A DNA stretch of 64,000 nt from JAFCUW01 sp049897565. GTDB taxonomy: Bacteria; Pseudomonadota; Gammaproteobacteria; Burkholderiales; Burkholderiaceae_D. A program made the position numbers and the translations under genes. Location of the stretch: the NCBI RefSeq assembly GCF_049897565.1, contig NZ_JAFCWM010000009.1:124001-188000 (forward strand), written 5' to 3'. Positions 26,958-38,669 of this stretch are shown one piece after another; position 1 is the first letter of the stretch; each line of letters begins with the position of its first letter. Below the pieces are notes generated by a model. It was given only the letters and a program-made list of their open reading frames with translations. It had not been told where the DNA came from and did no database searches.

Positions 26958-27254
26958 CTACGCTTGCCGCAGCCGCGCCACCAGGGCGCGCACGTGCGGC
27001 ACATCAAGCTCGCCTTCAGGCTCGGCGCGCGACAGGATCAGATCCATCAGCGGGTGGTCCGCCAGATCGAGCAAGCGCGTCAGTGCATCGACATCATCAT
27101 CGCTCAGCGTCTCCTCGTGCGCGTCGAGAAAGCGCGTCAGGATCAGGTCGTTTTCGAGCAGTCCCCGGCGGGCGCGCCAGCGCAGGCGGGCGCGGTTGGC
27201 CGGGTCGGATTGATGCGTAGTCACACTAGAGTCCGTCGTTTGGGTCAACATCAT
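26958..27254 (-). CDS. sdhE: succinate dehydrogenase assembly factor SdhE
   Basis: Small protein of 98 residues of the SdhE/YgfY family, needed to attach FAD to SdhA. The signature is ARLRWRARRGLLENDLILTR, containing the conserved RGxxE motif; the rest is a five-helix fold ending LVARLRQA. The start (ATG ATG at 27254/27251) follows GGCGGAG closely; the second ATG has the better spacing. It sits between sdhB and gltA, the normal position in betaproteobacteria. Confidence 0.93.
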   Translation of the reverse strand: MMLTQTTDSSVTTHQSDPANRARLRWRARRGLLENDLILTRFLDAHEETLSDDDVDALTRLLDLADHPLMDLILSRAEPEGELDVPHVRALVARLRQA

Positions 27255-27310
27255 ACTCCGCCGGCCCTGATTCGGCAGTACGGTAGTATTACTATATTCA
27301 TATTGCCGTA

Positions 27311-28021
27311 TTACACGGCGCGGCGGACCATCAGTTCCTTGATCTTGCCGATCGCCTTGTTAGGATTTAATCCTTTAGGGCAGACGTCGACGCAGTTCAT
27401 GATCGAGTGGCAGCGGAACAGGCGGTACGGATCTTCCAGATTGTCCAGGCGCGCGCCGGTGTCTTCGTCGCGGCTGTCGGCGATGAAGCGGTAGGCTTGC
27501 AGCAGGCCGGCCGGGCCGACGAACTTGTCCGGATTCCACCAGAACGACGGGCACGACGTCGAGCAGCAAGCGCACAGGATGCACTCGTACAGGCCGTCTA
27601 ACTCTTCGCGCTGTTCAGGCGTTTGCAGGCGCTCTTTTTCCGGCGGGATCGATGCGTTGACCAGGTACGGCTTGATCGAATCGTACTGCTTGAAAAACTG
27701 CGTCATGTCGACGATCAGGTCGCGGATCACCGGCAAGCCTGGCAGCGGACGCAGCACGATCGGCTGGGTCAGTTCGTTCAGGTTGGTGGTGCAGGCCAGG
27801 CCGTTCTTGCCGTTGATGTTCATCGCGTCGGAACCGCAGACGCCTTCGCGGCACGAGCGGCGCAGCGACAGCGAGTCGTCGACGTCGGACTTGATGCGCT
27901 GCAGCGCGTCGAGCAGCATCTTGTCGTTGTCCTGCAGTTCGACGGTGACGTCCTGCATGTACGGCTTGGCGTCCGTGTCCGGATCGTAGCGGTAGATTTT
28001 CAGTTTTACTGTGCGTGTCAT
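27311..28021 (-). CDS. sdhB: succinate dehydrogenase iron-sulphur subunit
   Basis: Electron-transfer subunit of 236 residues. The plant-ferredoxin-type 2Fe-2S cysteines are in SCREGVCGSDAMNINGKNGL and the following ACTT; the 4Fe-4S site begins in CILCACCSTSCPSFWWN, and the third cluster uses CHSIMNCVDVCPKGLNP. An AGGAAC ribosome site precedes the ATG. It follows sdhA by 67 bases; a short gap with TTAAAAGATTGCGG holds nothing convincing. Confidence 0.97.
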   Translation of the reverse strand: MTRTVKLKIYRYDPDTDAKPYMQDVTVELQDNDKMLLDALQRIKSDVDDSLSLRRSCREGVCGSDAMNINGKNGLACTTNLNELTQPIVLRPLPGLPVIRDLIVDMTQFFKQYDSIKPYLVNASIPPEKERLQTPEQREELDGLYECILCACCSTSCPSFWWNPDKFVGPAGLLQAYRFIADSRDEDTGARLDNLEDPYRLFRCHSIMNCVDVCPKGLNPNKAIGKIKELMVRRAV

Positions 28022-28088
28022 GTTCTGTTCCTAACTAGTTGGGGTCAGGGCAGCCCACCTCCGGTGAGCAGCACTTATCCGCAATCTT

Positions 28089-29867
<1,779 letters not shown>

Positions 29868-29869
29868 GG

Positions 29870-30238
29870 TTACACACTCCAGAGTATTTGTACGGTCCAG
29901 GCGGCGCAGACGACCAGCCACACGATGCAGATGATTTGCAGGGTCAGGCGCAGGCCGACCGATTTGACATAGTCCATCCAGATGTCGCGCATGCCGACCC
30001 AGGCGTGGTAGAACAGCGCCGCGAAGGTCACCAGACTAAACAGCTTGAACCACTGGGCGGCGAACAGGCCGGCCCAGCCTTCATAGGTGAAATTGTTGCC
30101 GCTCAGGAAAGCGAACAGCAAGGTGAAGGTGTAGGTCGCCATGACGATGGCGGTGACGCGCTGGGCCAGCCAGTCGCGCAGGCCGTAGTGGGCGCCGACG
30201 ACGAGGCGCTTTGGGCCGATGTTGTTATTGTGAGCCAT
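29870..30238 (-). CDS. sdhD: succinate dehydrogenase membrane anchor subunit
   Basis: Membrane anchor of 122 residues with three hydrophobic segments (ATYTFTLLFAFLSG, LFSLVTFAALFYHAWVGMRD, LQIICIVWLVVCAAWTVQIL). Its second segment carries His-Ala-Trp followed by GMRDIWMDYVK, the quinone- and heme-side region of SdhD. It starts three bases past the sdhC stop with GGAG nine bases upstream, so translation is probably coupled. Confidence 0.95.
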   Translation of the reverse strand: MAHNNNIGPKRLVVGAHYGLRDWLAQRVTAIVMATYTFTLLFAFLSGNNFTYEGWAGLFAAQWFKLFSLVTFAALFYHAWVGMRDIWMDYVKSVGLRLTLQIICIVWLVVCAAWTVQILWSV

Positions 30239-30239
30239 C

Positions 30240-30662
30240 TCAGAATACTCCGAACAATTTGAGGGCGGTGACGACAGTGAGGAACAGGCTGATCGCGAGG
30301 ACGGCGACGGCGCTCTGGCGCGACGACTCTTTGTCGAGCGCGAAGTGAACGTCCATGAACAGGTGGCGCACGCCGGCGGCGAAGTGGTGGAAGTAGGCCC
30401 AGCACAGCGCCAGGATGATCAGCTTGACCAGCGGATGGGAGGCGATGCCGGCGAAGTACTTGAAGGTGTCTTCCGACAGCAGGCTCTGCTGGAACATGTA
30501 GAGGATCAGCGGCAGCGATGCGAAGATCAGGAAACCGCTGATGCGGTGCAGGATCGAGACGATCGACGCCATCGTCATGCGGTAATTCGACAACTCGGTA
30601 ACGTGGATGTTACGAAATTGCGGCCGCTGTTTTTTTGGGACCTCTCTCACGGCTTCGGACAT
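30240..30662 (-). CDS. sdhC: succinate dehydrogenase cytochrome b556 subunit
   Basis: Heme b and quinone-binding anchor of 140 residues, taken from the ATG at 30662 (MSEAVREVPKKQRPQFRNIH), which has GGGAGGT upstream. The N-terminal SdhC signature includes TMASIVSILHRISGFLIFAS, and the heme ligand region is YFHHFAAGVRHLFMDVHF. Three membrane segments are visible. It is the first gene of sdhCDAB-sdhE-gltA; its promoter should lie in 30663-30897. Confidence 0.96.
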   Translation of the reverse strand: MSEAVREVPKKQRPQFRNIHVTELSNYRMTMASIVSILHRISGFLIFASLPLILYMFQQSLLSEDTFKYFAGIASHPLVKLIILALCWAYFHHFAAGVRHLFMDVHFALDKESSRQSAVAVLAISLFLTVVTALKLFGVF

Positions 30663-30731
30663 GACTACACCTCCCTTAAACTGACTGAACAAAATTAGAA
30701 AACGCAATTTTCGCCGATTTCATGCACCGCA

Positions 30732-30755
30732 CCAATATCTAAATCGCGATATCGG
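30732..30755. promoter_or_regulatory. imperfect inverted repeat upstream of sdhC
   Basis: Arms CCAATATC and GATATCGG (one mismatch) are separated by eight bases, about 75 bases upstream of the sdhC start and within AT-rich DNA. It could be an operator or simply part of the promoter. It does not match the palindrome next to gntR/mdh, so the same regulator is not implied. Confidence 0.25.
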
Positions 30756-30897
30756 TTCTTTTTCTCAAAACCAACCTATTTTAATACCAACAGCGCATTC
30801 CTGCAGGCGCGTGACCCGCTCCCTTTCGCCCCTCCCATCCGCATCTGTCAGACCGGCGCGACGGGCCGGAAGTGCCCTCCTTCGCGCCGCGGCAGCG

Positions 30898-31695
30898 CTA
30901 CGACAGGTCGTTCTGGTAGTGGTGGTACGCCGTCAGGTACAGCCCGCGGCGCAGTTCGACCGCCTTGTCGCCGTAGGTAAACGAGACGCGCTCGGCGCAC
31001 AGCAGCGGCGTGCCCTCGGCCACGCCGAGCAGCTCGGCGGCGCCGGCGTCGGCGCCGACGGCGCGGATCCTTTCCGACGCGCGGATCATGCGGGTGCCGA
31101 ATTCCGACTCGAACAGGCCGTACATCGGTCCCTTGTACTGGTCGAGCCGCTCGGCGGTCAGGCCCTTGAAGATCGCCCCGGGCAGCCACAGCTCCTCGAG
31201 GATGGTGGGGGCGCCGTCGAACGACATCAGGCGCTTGATGAAGATGACGGCATCGCCCGACTTCAGGCTCAGCAGCTGCGCCACTTCGGCCGGCGCGCTC
31301 TGGCGCCGCACGTCGAGGATGCGGTTGTCGGGATGGTGCGGCACGCCGGCGTCGGGCATCAGGCGCAGGAAGCGGAAGTGGGCGCGTTCTTCATGGTGGG
31401 TCGAGACGAAGGTGCCCTTGCCCTGGCGCCGCATGACGAGGTTTTCCGCCGCCAGCTCGTCGATGGCCTTGCGCACCGTGCCCTGGCTGACCTTGAAACG
31501 GGCGGCCAGTTCGACTTCGCTGGGAATGAGTTCGCCCGGCTTCCACTCGCCAGACTGCAAGCTTTGCGTGATCAGCGCCTTGATCTGCTGGTACAGGGGG
31601 CTGAAGGTGGGCAGTGCAGCGGCGCCGGCAGTCGAACCGCCGGTCCCGTTGGGCGCGCTGCCATCGCCTGGCGGATGGGACGGAAGTGGGTTCAT
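30898..31695 (-). CDS. GntR/HutC-family transcriptional regulator (UTRA domain)
   Basis: DNA-binding regulator of 265 residues from the ATG at 31695 (MNPLPSHPPGDGSAPN). A Gly/Ala/Ser-rich N-terminal arm precedes the winged helix (YQQIKALITQSLQSGEWKPG; then FKVSQGTVRKAIDELAAENL and VMRRQGKGTFV), and the C-terminal half is a UTRA effector domain (LSLKSGDAVIFIKRLMSFDG, and ERVSFTYGDKAVELRRGLYL near the end). It stands between the sdh operon and mdh, so it most likely controls TCA-cycle genes in response to a small organic acid. A palindrome lies just upstream of its own start. Confidence 0.92.
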   Translation of the reverse strand: MNPLPSHPPGDGSAPNGTGGSTAGAAALPTFSPLYQQIKALITQSLQSGEWKPGELIPSEVELAARFKVSQGTVRKAIDELAAENLVMRRQGKGTFVSTHHEERAHFRFLRLMPDAGVPHHPDNRILDVRRQSAPAEVAQLLSLKSGDAVIFIKRLMSFDGAPTILEELWLPGAIFKGLTAERLDQYKGPMYGLFESEFGTRMIRASERIRAVGADAGAAELLGVAEGTPLLCAERVSFTYGDKAVELRRGLYLTAYHHYQNDLS

Positions 31696-31742
31696 AGACC
31701 AAGATTTCAACACAATTGCCCGGCGCCGTCCAGTAGATTAGA

Positions 31743-31758
31743 TGTCTTATATAAGACA
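31743..31758. promoter_or_regulatory. perfect palindromic operator candidate between gntR and mdh
   Basis: TGTCTTATATAAGACA is an exact 16-bp palindrome and contains GT and AC ends spaced as in HutC-type operators. It lies 48 bases upstream of the gntR start and 12 bases upstream of the -35 box of the mdh promoter candidate. A related partial copy, ATAAGACATATGATATAA, overlaps it on the mdh side. The position suggests autoregulation of gntR and control of mdh; binding is inferred. Confidence 0.55.
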
Positions 31759-31769
31759 TATGATATAAA

Positions 31770-31798
31770 TTGACAGATGGGCCAGCGCAGCCTACAGT
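31770..31798 (+). promoter_or_regulatory. sigma-70-type promoter candidate for mdh
   Basis: TTGACA at 31770-31775 and TACAGT at 31793-31798 are separated by 17 bases. The -35 box is a perfect match and the -10 matches four of six. The predicted leader to the mdh ATG would be about 135 bases. A second -10-like TATGAT at 31870 has no good -35 box. Confidence 0.55.
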
Positions 31799-31940
31799 AG
31801 CGGTCGATCCGACACGCGCGGACCTTGCACGGCCCTCCTCTGCAGCGGCCGAAAGGCGTTCGGTTTTGGTATGATTGCAGTTTGCCCGAACAAGCGTATC
31901 CTCGGCATCGACCGATTTCTTTCCCACTTTGGAGATTCTC

Positions 31941-32930
31941 ATGGCTAAAACCCCAATGCGTGTTGCCGTTACCGGCGCCGCCGGCCAGATCGGCTACTCG
32001 CTGCTGTTTCGCATCGCCAACGGCGACATGCTCGGCAAAGACCAGCCGGTCATCCTGCAACTGCTGGAAATCCCTGACGAGAAAGCCCAGAAAGCGCTCA
32101 AGGGCGTGATGATGGAAGTGGACGACTGCGCCTTCCCGCTGCTGGCCGGCATGACCGCCCACGCTGACCCGATGACCGCGTTCAAGGACGCCGACTTCGC
32201 GCTGCTGGTCGGCGCCCGTCCGCGCGGCCCAGGCATGGAACGCAAGGACCTGCTGGAAGCGAACGCCCAGATCTTCACGGTGCAGGGCAAGGCGCTCGAC
32301 GCCGTCGCTTCGCGCAACGTCAAGGTACTGGTGGTGGGCAATCCGGCCAACACCAACGCCTACATCGCCATGAAATCGGCGCCGTCGCTGGCGGCCAAGA
32401 ACTTCACCGCCATGCTGCGCCTGGACCACAACCGCGCGCTGTCGCAGATCGCCGCCAAGACCGGCAAGCCGGTCGCGTCGATCGAGAAGCTGTGCGTGTG
32501 GGGCAACCACTCGCCGACGATGTACGCCGACTACCGTTTCGCCACCATCGACGGCCAGTCGGTCAAAGAGACGATCAACGACGACGCCTGGAACCGCGAC
32601 ACGTTCCTGCCGACCGTGGGCAAGCGCGGCGGCGCCATCATCGAAGCGCGCGGCCTGTCGTCGGCAGCATCGGCGGCCAACGCGGCGATCGACCACATGC
32701 ACGACTGGCACCTCGGCACCGGCGGCAAGTGGACCACGATGGGCATCGCGTCGGACGGCTCGTACGGCATTCCGAAAGAGACCATGTTCGGCTTCCCGGT
32801 CACGGTTGAAAATGGCGAGTACACCATCGTCCAGGGCCTGTCCATCGACGAGTTCTCGCAAGAGCGCATCAACCTGACGCTCAAGGAACTGACCGAAGAG
32901 CGCGACGGCGTTGCCCATTTGCTGGCCTAA
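31941..32930 (+). CDS. mdh: malate dehydrogenase
   Basis: NAD-dependent oxidation of malate to oxaloacetate. The start at 31941 (MAKTPMRVAVTGAAGQIGYS) follows GGAG, and gives 329 residues. The nucleotide motif is VTGAAGQIGYSLLFRIANGD; the substrate-binding arginines are in GARPRGPGMERKDLL; the catalytic His is in LCVWGNHSPTMYAD. The long type (with the extra N-terminal loop) is usual for proteobacteria with the sdh-mdh island. It opens the plus-strand half of the TCA island. Confidence 0.97.
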   Translation: MAKTPMRVAVTGAAGQIGYSLLFRIANGDMLGKDQPVILQLLEIPDEKAQKALKGVMMEVDDCAFPLLAGMTAHADPMTAFKDADFALLVGARPRGPGMERKDLLEANAQIFTVQGKALDAVASRNVKVLVVGNPANTNAYIAMKSAPSLAAKNFTAMLRLDHNRALSQIAAKTGKPVASIEKLCVWGNHSPTMYADYRFATIDGQSVKETINDDAWNRDTFLPTVGKRGGAIIEARGLSSAASAANAAIDHMHDWHLGTGGKWTTMGIASDGSYGIPKETMFGFPVTVENGEYTIVQGLSIDEFSQERINLTLKELTEERDGVAHLLA

Positions 32931-33070
32931 GCGAACCCCGCGGCAGATTCGTGGCGCCTGACAGCCCACCAGTTCGCCGCACGCGCCGTGCCGCCCCGAG
33001 CGGCACGGGCGCTGCTGTATCTGAAGCTGTAACGCAAGCACTGCCGCACGCGGCATCTAAAAGAACATCC

Positions 33071-34069
33071 ATGCACCCTTCCGCAGTCCTATTCCACGGC
33101 AAACGCCAGCCATTGCTGCTGCCGGCCTGTGACCACTACGCCGGCTCCGAAAAGCTGATGCGCAAGTCGCTGGCGCTGCAGCAGGAACTCGGCGCCCTGT
33201 TCGACATCACCTTCGACTGCGAGGACGGCGCCGCCGCCGGCGCGGAGAACGAGCATGCGCAGCTGGTGGCCACGCTGGTCAACGACGAAGCGAACCGCTT
33301 TGGCCGCATCGGCGTGCGCGTGCACGACAGCGCCAGCGCGCATTTTGCCGGCGACGTCGCCACCATCGTCGGCGCCTGCGCCGGCAAGCTCGCCTACATC
33401 GCGCTGCCGAAAGCGCAGAACCTGGCCGACGTCGTGCGCATGATCGAATTTGTCAACCGCTACGCCGTGCCGGCGGGGCGCGCCGCGCTGCCCATCCACG
33501 TGCTGATCGAAACCCACGGCGCCTTGCGCGATTGCTGGGACATCGCCGCGCTGGCGCAGGTCGAGTGCCTGTCGTTTGGCATCATGGATTTTGTGTCGGC
33601 CCATTACGGCGCCATTCCCGGCAACGCGATGCGCACGCCAGGCCAGTTCGCACACCCGCTGGTCGTGCGCGCAAAGCTGGAGATCGTTGCGGCATGTCAC
33701 GCGCACGGCAAGGTACCGTCGCATAATGTGACGACCGAAATCAAGGACACCGCGCTGGTCGCCAACGATGCCCAGCGCGCTGGCGCAGAATTCGGTTTCA
33801 CGCGCATGTGGAGCATTCATCCGAACCAGATCAAGCCGATCATCAAGGCTTTCACACCGCGCGTGTCGGAAGTGAACGAAGCGACCAACATCCTTACCGA
33901 AGCCATCAACGCAAACTGGGGCCCTATTGCCCAGCATGGCCGGCTGCACGACCGCGCCAGCTATCGCTACTACTGGACGGTTTTGCAACGCGCCAGACTG
34001 GCCGGCCTGGCCTTGCCGGATGCCGCGGCGGCGATGGTCAACCAAGACTCCCAACCGGAACCTATCTAA
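33071..34069 (+). CDS. HpcH/HpaI aldolase-family CoA ester lyase (CitE-like)
   Basis: TIM-barrel lyase of 332 residues from the ATG at 33071. Metal and substrate motifs are FDITFDCEDGAAAGAENEHA (Asp/Glu metal site), IGVRVHD with the phosphate-binding Arg, and IHVLIETHGALRD with the second metal Glu; the end holds SIHPNQIKPI. Citrate lyase beta-like proteins of this type act on malyl-CoA, citramalyl-CoA or similar. No citrate lyase alpha or gamma subunit is near, so classical citrate lyase is excluded. Its place between mdh and acnA suggests a link to malate or acetyl-CoA, but the substrate is not known. Confidence 0.9.
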   Translation: MHPSAVLFHGKRQPLLLPACDHYAGSEKLMRKSLALQQELGALFDITFDCEDGAAAGAENEHAQLVATLVNDEANRFGRIGVRVHDSASAHFAGDVATIVGACAGKLAYIALPKAQNLADVVRMIEFVNRYAVPAGRAALPIHVLIETHGALRDCWDIAALAQVECLSFGIMDFVSAHYGAIPGNAMRTPGQFAHPLVVRAKLEIVAACHAHGKVPSHNVTTEIKDTALVANDAQRAGAEFGFTRMWSIHPNQIKPIIKAFTPRVSEVNEATNILTEAINANWGPIAQHGRLHDRASYRYYWTVLQRARLAGLALPDAAAAMVNQDSQPEPI

Positions 34070-34070
34070 C

Positions 34071-34754
34071 ATGACCACACTATTGTCCAAATCCCTGGCC
34101 GCCTGCGGTTTCGCGCTGGCCGCTGCAAGCCTGCTGACCATGCCGGCGGCATTTGCCGCCGACGACAAGAAGCCGGCCAAAGCCGTCAAGGCGAAAGCGA
34201 AGGCCGAACCGAAACAGCGCGCGCACCCGAAAGCGGACGACGCGGCTATCCCCGACGGTCCGGACGCCGACATTACCGATACCGTCACGTCCGACTACAA
34301 CTGCGAACTTGGCAACAAGCTGACCATCTTCGCCAACGACAAGGACGACTCGCACATCGCGCTGCGCTGGAAGAAGCGGATCCATCGCCTCGACCGCATC
34401 GGCACCACCACCGGCGCGCAGCGCTTCGAGAACAAGACGTTCGGCCTGATCTGGATCGGCATCCCGGCCAAGGGCATGCTGCTCGACTCGAAGCTGAACC
34501 GCCAACTGGCCAACGAATGCAAGAACGCCGACCAGGAACGCGCCGCGTCGGCGCCGAAGATCGAGAAGCAGGCCGACATGCCGTCGACCCAGGTCAAGGT
34601 CAAGGTCGAGCCGATCGTGCCGGCCCAGGCGCTGCCGGCGATGACGCCGGCGGTGACGCCAGCAACTGCCCCGGCGGCGACACCGGTGGTGACCCCGGCA
34701 ATGTCGCCGGCGCCGGCTGCCGATCCGGCGGCGCCGAAAGCAGCACCGATTTAA
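34071..34754 (+). CDS. exported protein with MliC-like domain and Ala/Pro/Thr-rich tail
   Basis: Protein of 227 residues, starting one base past the upstream stop codon. A signal peptide (MTTLLSKSLAACGFALAAAS) ends near FAADDKK. A Lys-rich linker follows, then a domain of about 80 residues: YNCELGNKLTIFANDKDDSH, and later GTTTGAQRFENKTFGLIWIG and LANECKNA. The order of Tyr-x-Cys, a short strand, a Gly-Ala turn with an aromatic and a final Cys resembles the MliC lysozyme-inhibitor fold. The tail is a run of Ala, Pro, Thr and Val repeats (TPAVTPATAPAATPVVTP). It is translated with the CitE-like gene and precedes acnA; why it belongs there is not known. Confidence 0.65.
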   Translation: MTTLLSKSLAACGFALAAASLLTMPAAFAADDKKPAKAVKAKAKAEPKQRAHPKADDAAIPDGPDADITDTVTSDYNCELGNKLTIFANDKDDSHIALRWKKRIHRLDRIGTTTGAQRFENKTFGLIWIGIPAKGMLLDSKLNRQLANECKNADQERAASAPKIEKQADMPSTQVKVKVEPIVPAQALPAMTPAVTPATAPAATPVVTPAMSPAPAADPAAPKAAPI

Positions 34755-34794
34755 CCGAACAATCAAATAGCAAAACACTACTGAAGGAGAGGCC

Positions 34795-37503
<2,709 letters not shown>

Positions 37504-37619
37504 ATACGATGCGATAGCAAACGTCATTGCGACGTCTCAGCGAGCGCCCAAGACGCCGGATTCGTATATTCCCCTGAGCGGCGATACATGGTTGGCGTTT
37601 TTTGACATGTTTTCACCCT

Positions 37620-37647
37620 ACACCCCTCGCGCAGGGGTGTTTTTTTG
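37620..37647 (+). terminator. intrinsic terminator after acnA
   Basis: Stem ACACCCCT, a five-base loop CGCGC and the complement AGGGGTGT, followed by seven T. It lies about 115 bases past the acnA stop and closes the plus-strand half of the TCA island. Confidence 0.88.
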
Positions 37648-37685
37648 TCTCGCCTAATTGGAGTCCGCCGATATTGAGGAGACAG

Positions 37686-37811
37686 ATGGTGAAGCAGACG
37701 GACCGTGAGGCATTTTGGGACGAGCGCGTGGCGCAGTGGCAGGCGCGCGGGCTATCGCAGCGCGCGTACGCAATCGAACAAGGCGTCCCGGTACGGCAGG
37801 TCGGTTACTAA
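37686..37811 (+). mobile_element. fragment of an IS66-type tnpA accessory gene
   Basis: The frame from 37686 reads MVKQTDREAFWDERVAQWQA and then RGLSQRAYAIEQGVPVRQVGY before a stop. The pattern W-x-x-x-V-x-x-W, followed by GLSQ-x-AY and a helix end, matches the N-terminus of the small IS66 protein TnpA. The rest of the protein and all other IS66 genes are absent. It directly abuts the rsgA fragment, so the breakpoint between the two lies near 37812-37836. Confidence 0.45.
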
Positions 37812-37836
37812 ATACGGCTTCGATTGTACGCAACAA

Positions 37837-38505
37837 CCAAAAAACCCTGTGTTGACGGCGTCCGCGCACGCCGCCGGCGTGGCACCGGTGGTGGTGCTGA
37901 CCAAGGCCGATATCGTCATCGACGCGCCGGCGCGGCTGGAACAGATGCAGCGCCGCTTCTCCGCGCAAGTGCCGGTGTTTGCGGTCGATGCGCTGGCCTG
38001 CGAACCTGCGGCCGTGCTGGCGCCCTGGATGGGGGGCGCGCAAACCTTGATTTTGCTGGGCTCGCCGGGCGCCGGCAAGTCGACGCTGACCAACACCCTC
38101 ACGGGCGGGTAGCAGGCCACCGGCCGGGTGCGCGCGGATGACAGCCGCGGGCGCCATACCACCACGTCGCGCTCCCTGCATTTTTGCGCGGGCGGCGCCT
38201 GCATCATCGATACCCCGGGCTTGCGGGCGCTGCGCCTGGACGCCGATGAAGAGCAGCTTGAAGCCGCCTTCGAGGACATCGATACGCTTGCGCGCCAGTG
38301 CCAGTTCCGCGATTGCAGGCACGAAGCTGAGCCCGCATGCGCGGTGCGCGGCGCGGTCGATGAGGACCGCCTGCGCAATTACCACAAGCTGCTGCGCGAA
38401 GTGCGGCGCAGCCAGCAAACCCCGCTCGAGCGCATTGCCGACCGGGCCAGGTGGAAGGTGCTGGTCAAGGCAGTGGCGGCCAAGGACCGCCGCAAGCGGG
38501 TGTAG
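37837..38505 (+). pseudogene. rsgA: rsgA-like ribosome GTPase, front missing and internal stop
   Basis: The frame shows a circularly permuted GTPase of the RsgA/YjeQ group: VVVLTKADIV (G4), then GSPGAGKSTLTNTLTGG (G1), the DDSRGRHTTTSRSLHF switch, CIIDTPGLRALR (G3), and the zinc site CQFRDCRHEAEPACAV. A TAG at 38110-38112 interrupts it between G1 and switch 1, and the same frame continues beyond. The N-terminal OB-fold and the start codon are gone, replaced by the IS66-type fragment. The zinc knuckle is intact. A complete rsgA is expected elsewhere in the genome. Confidence 0.85.
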
Positions 38506-38513
38506 GCGGACGG

Positions 38514-38669
38514 CTAGGGCGTAACGCGCGCATCGGTTTCGACGCGTTCGATGTAGCAGTCCACGCCGCTGTTGACTGGCTGCGCAATATGAAGGTGCGT
38601 CGATAATGATTTGGCATGGCTGGCAGAGGCCGGGGCATTTAGCAAGTTGGCTTCATCGGGGAGCGTCAT
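38514..38669 (-). CDS. possible 51-residue protein overlapping the MFS gene end
   Basis: An ATG at 38669 overlaps the end of the MFS gene by 17 bases and opens a frame of 51 codons: MTLPDEANLLNAPASASHAK, and at the end GVDCYIERVETDARVTP. Codon use resembles the coding genes around it, which is the only support. There is no recognised domain and no clear ribosome site. If real, it would be translated by coupling to the MFS gene. It runs against the end of the rsgA fragment. Confidence 0.25.
   Translation of the reverse strand: MTLPDEANLLNAPASASHAKSLSTHLHIAQPVNSGVDCYIERVETDARVTP

Noticed and set aside
33071..34069. Citrate lyase beta subunit
   Set aside because: No alpha or gamma subunit or citrate lyase ligase is present; the gene belongs to the wider CoA ester lyase family.
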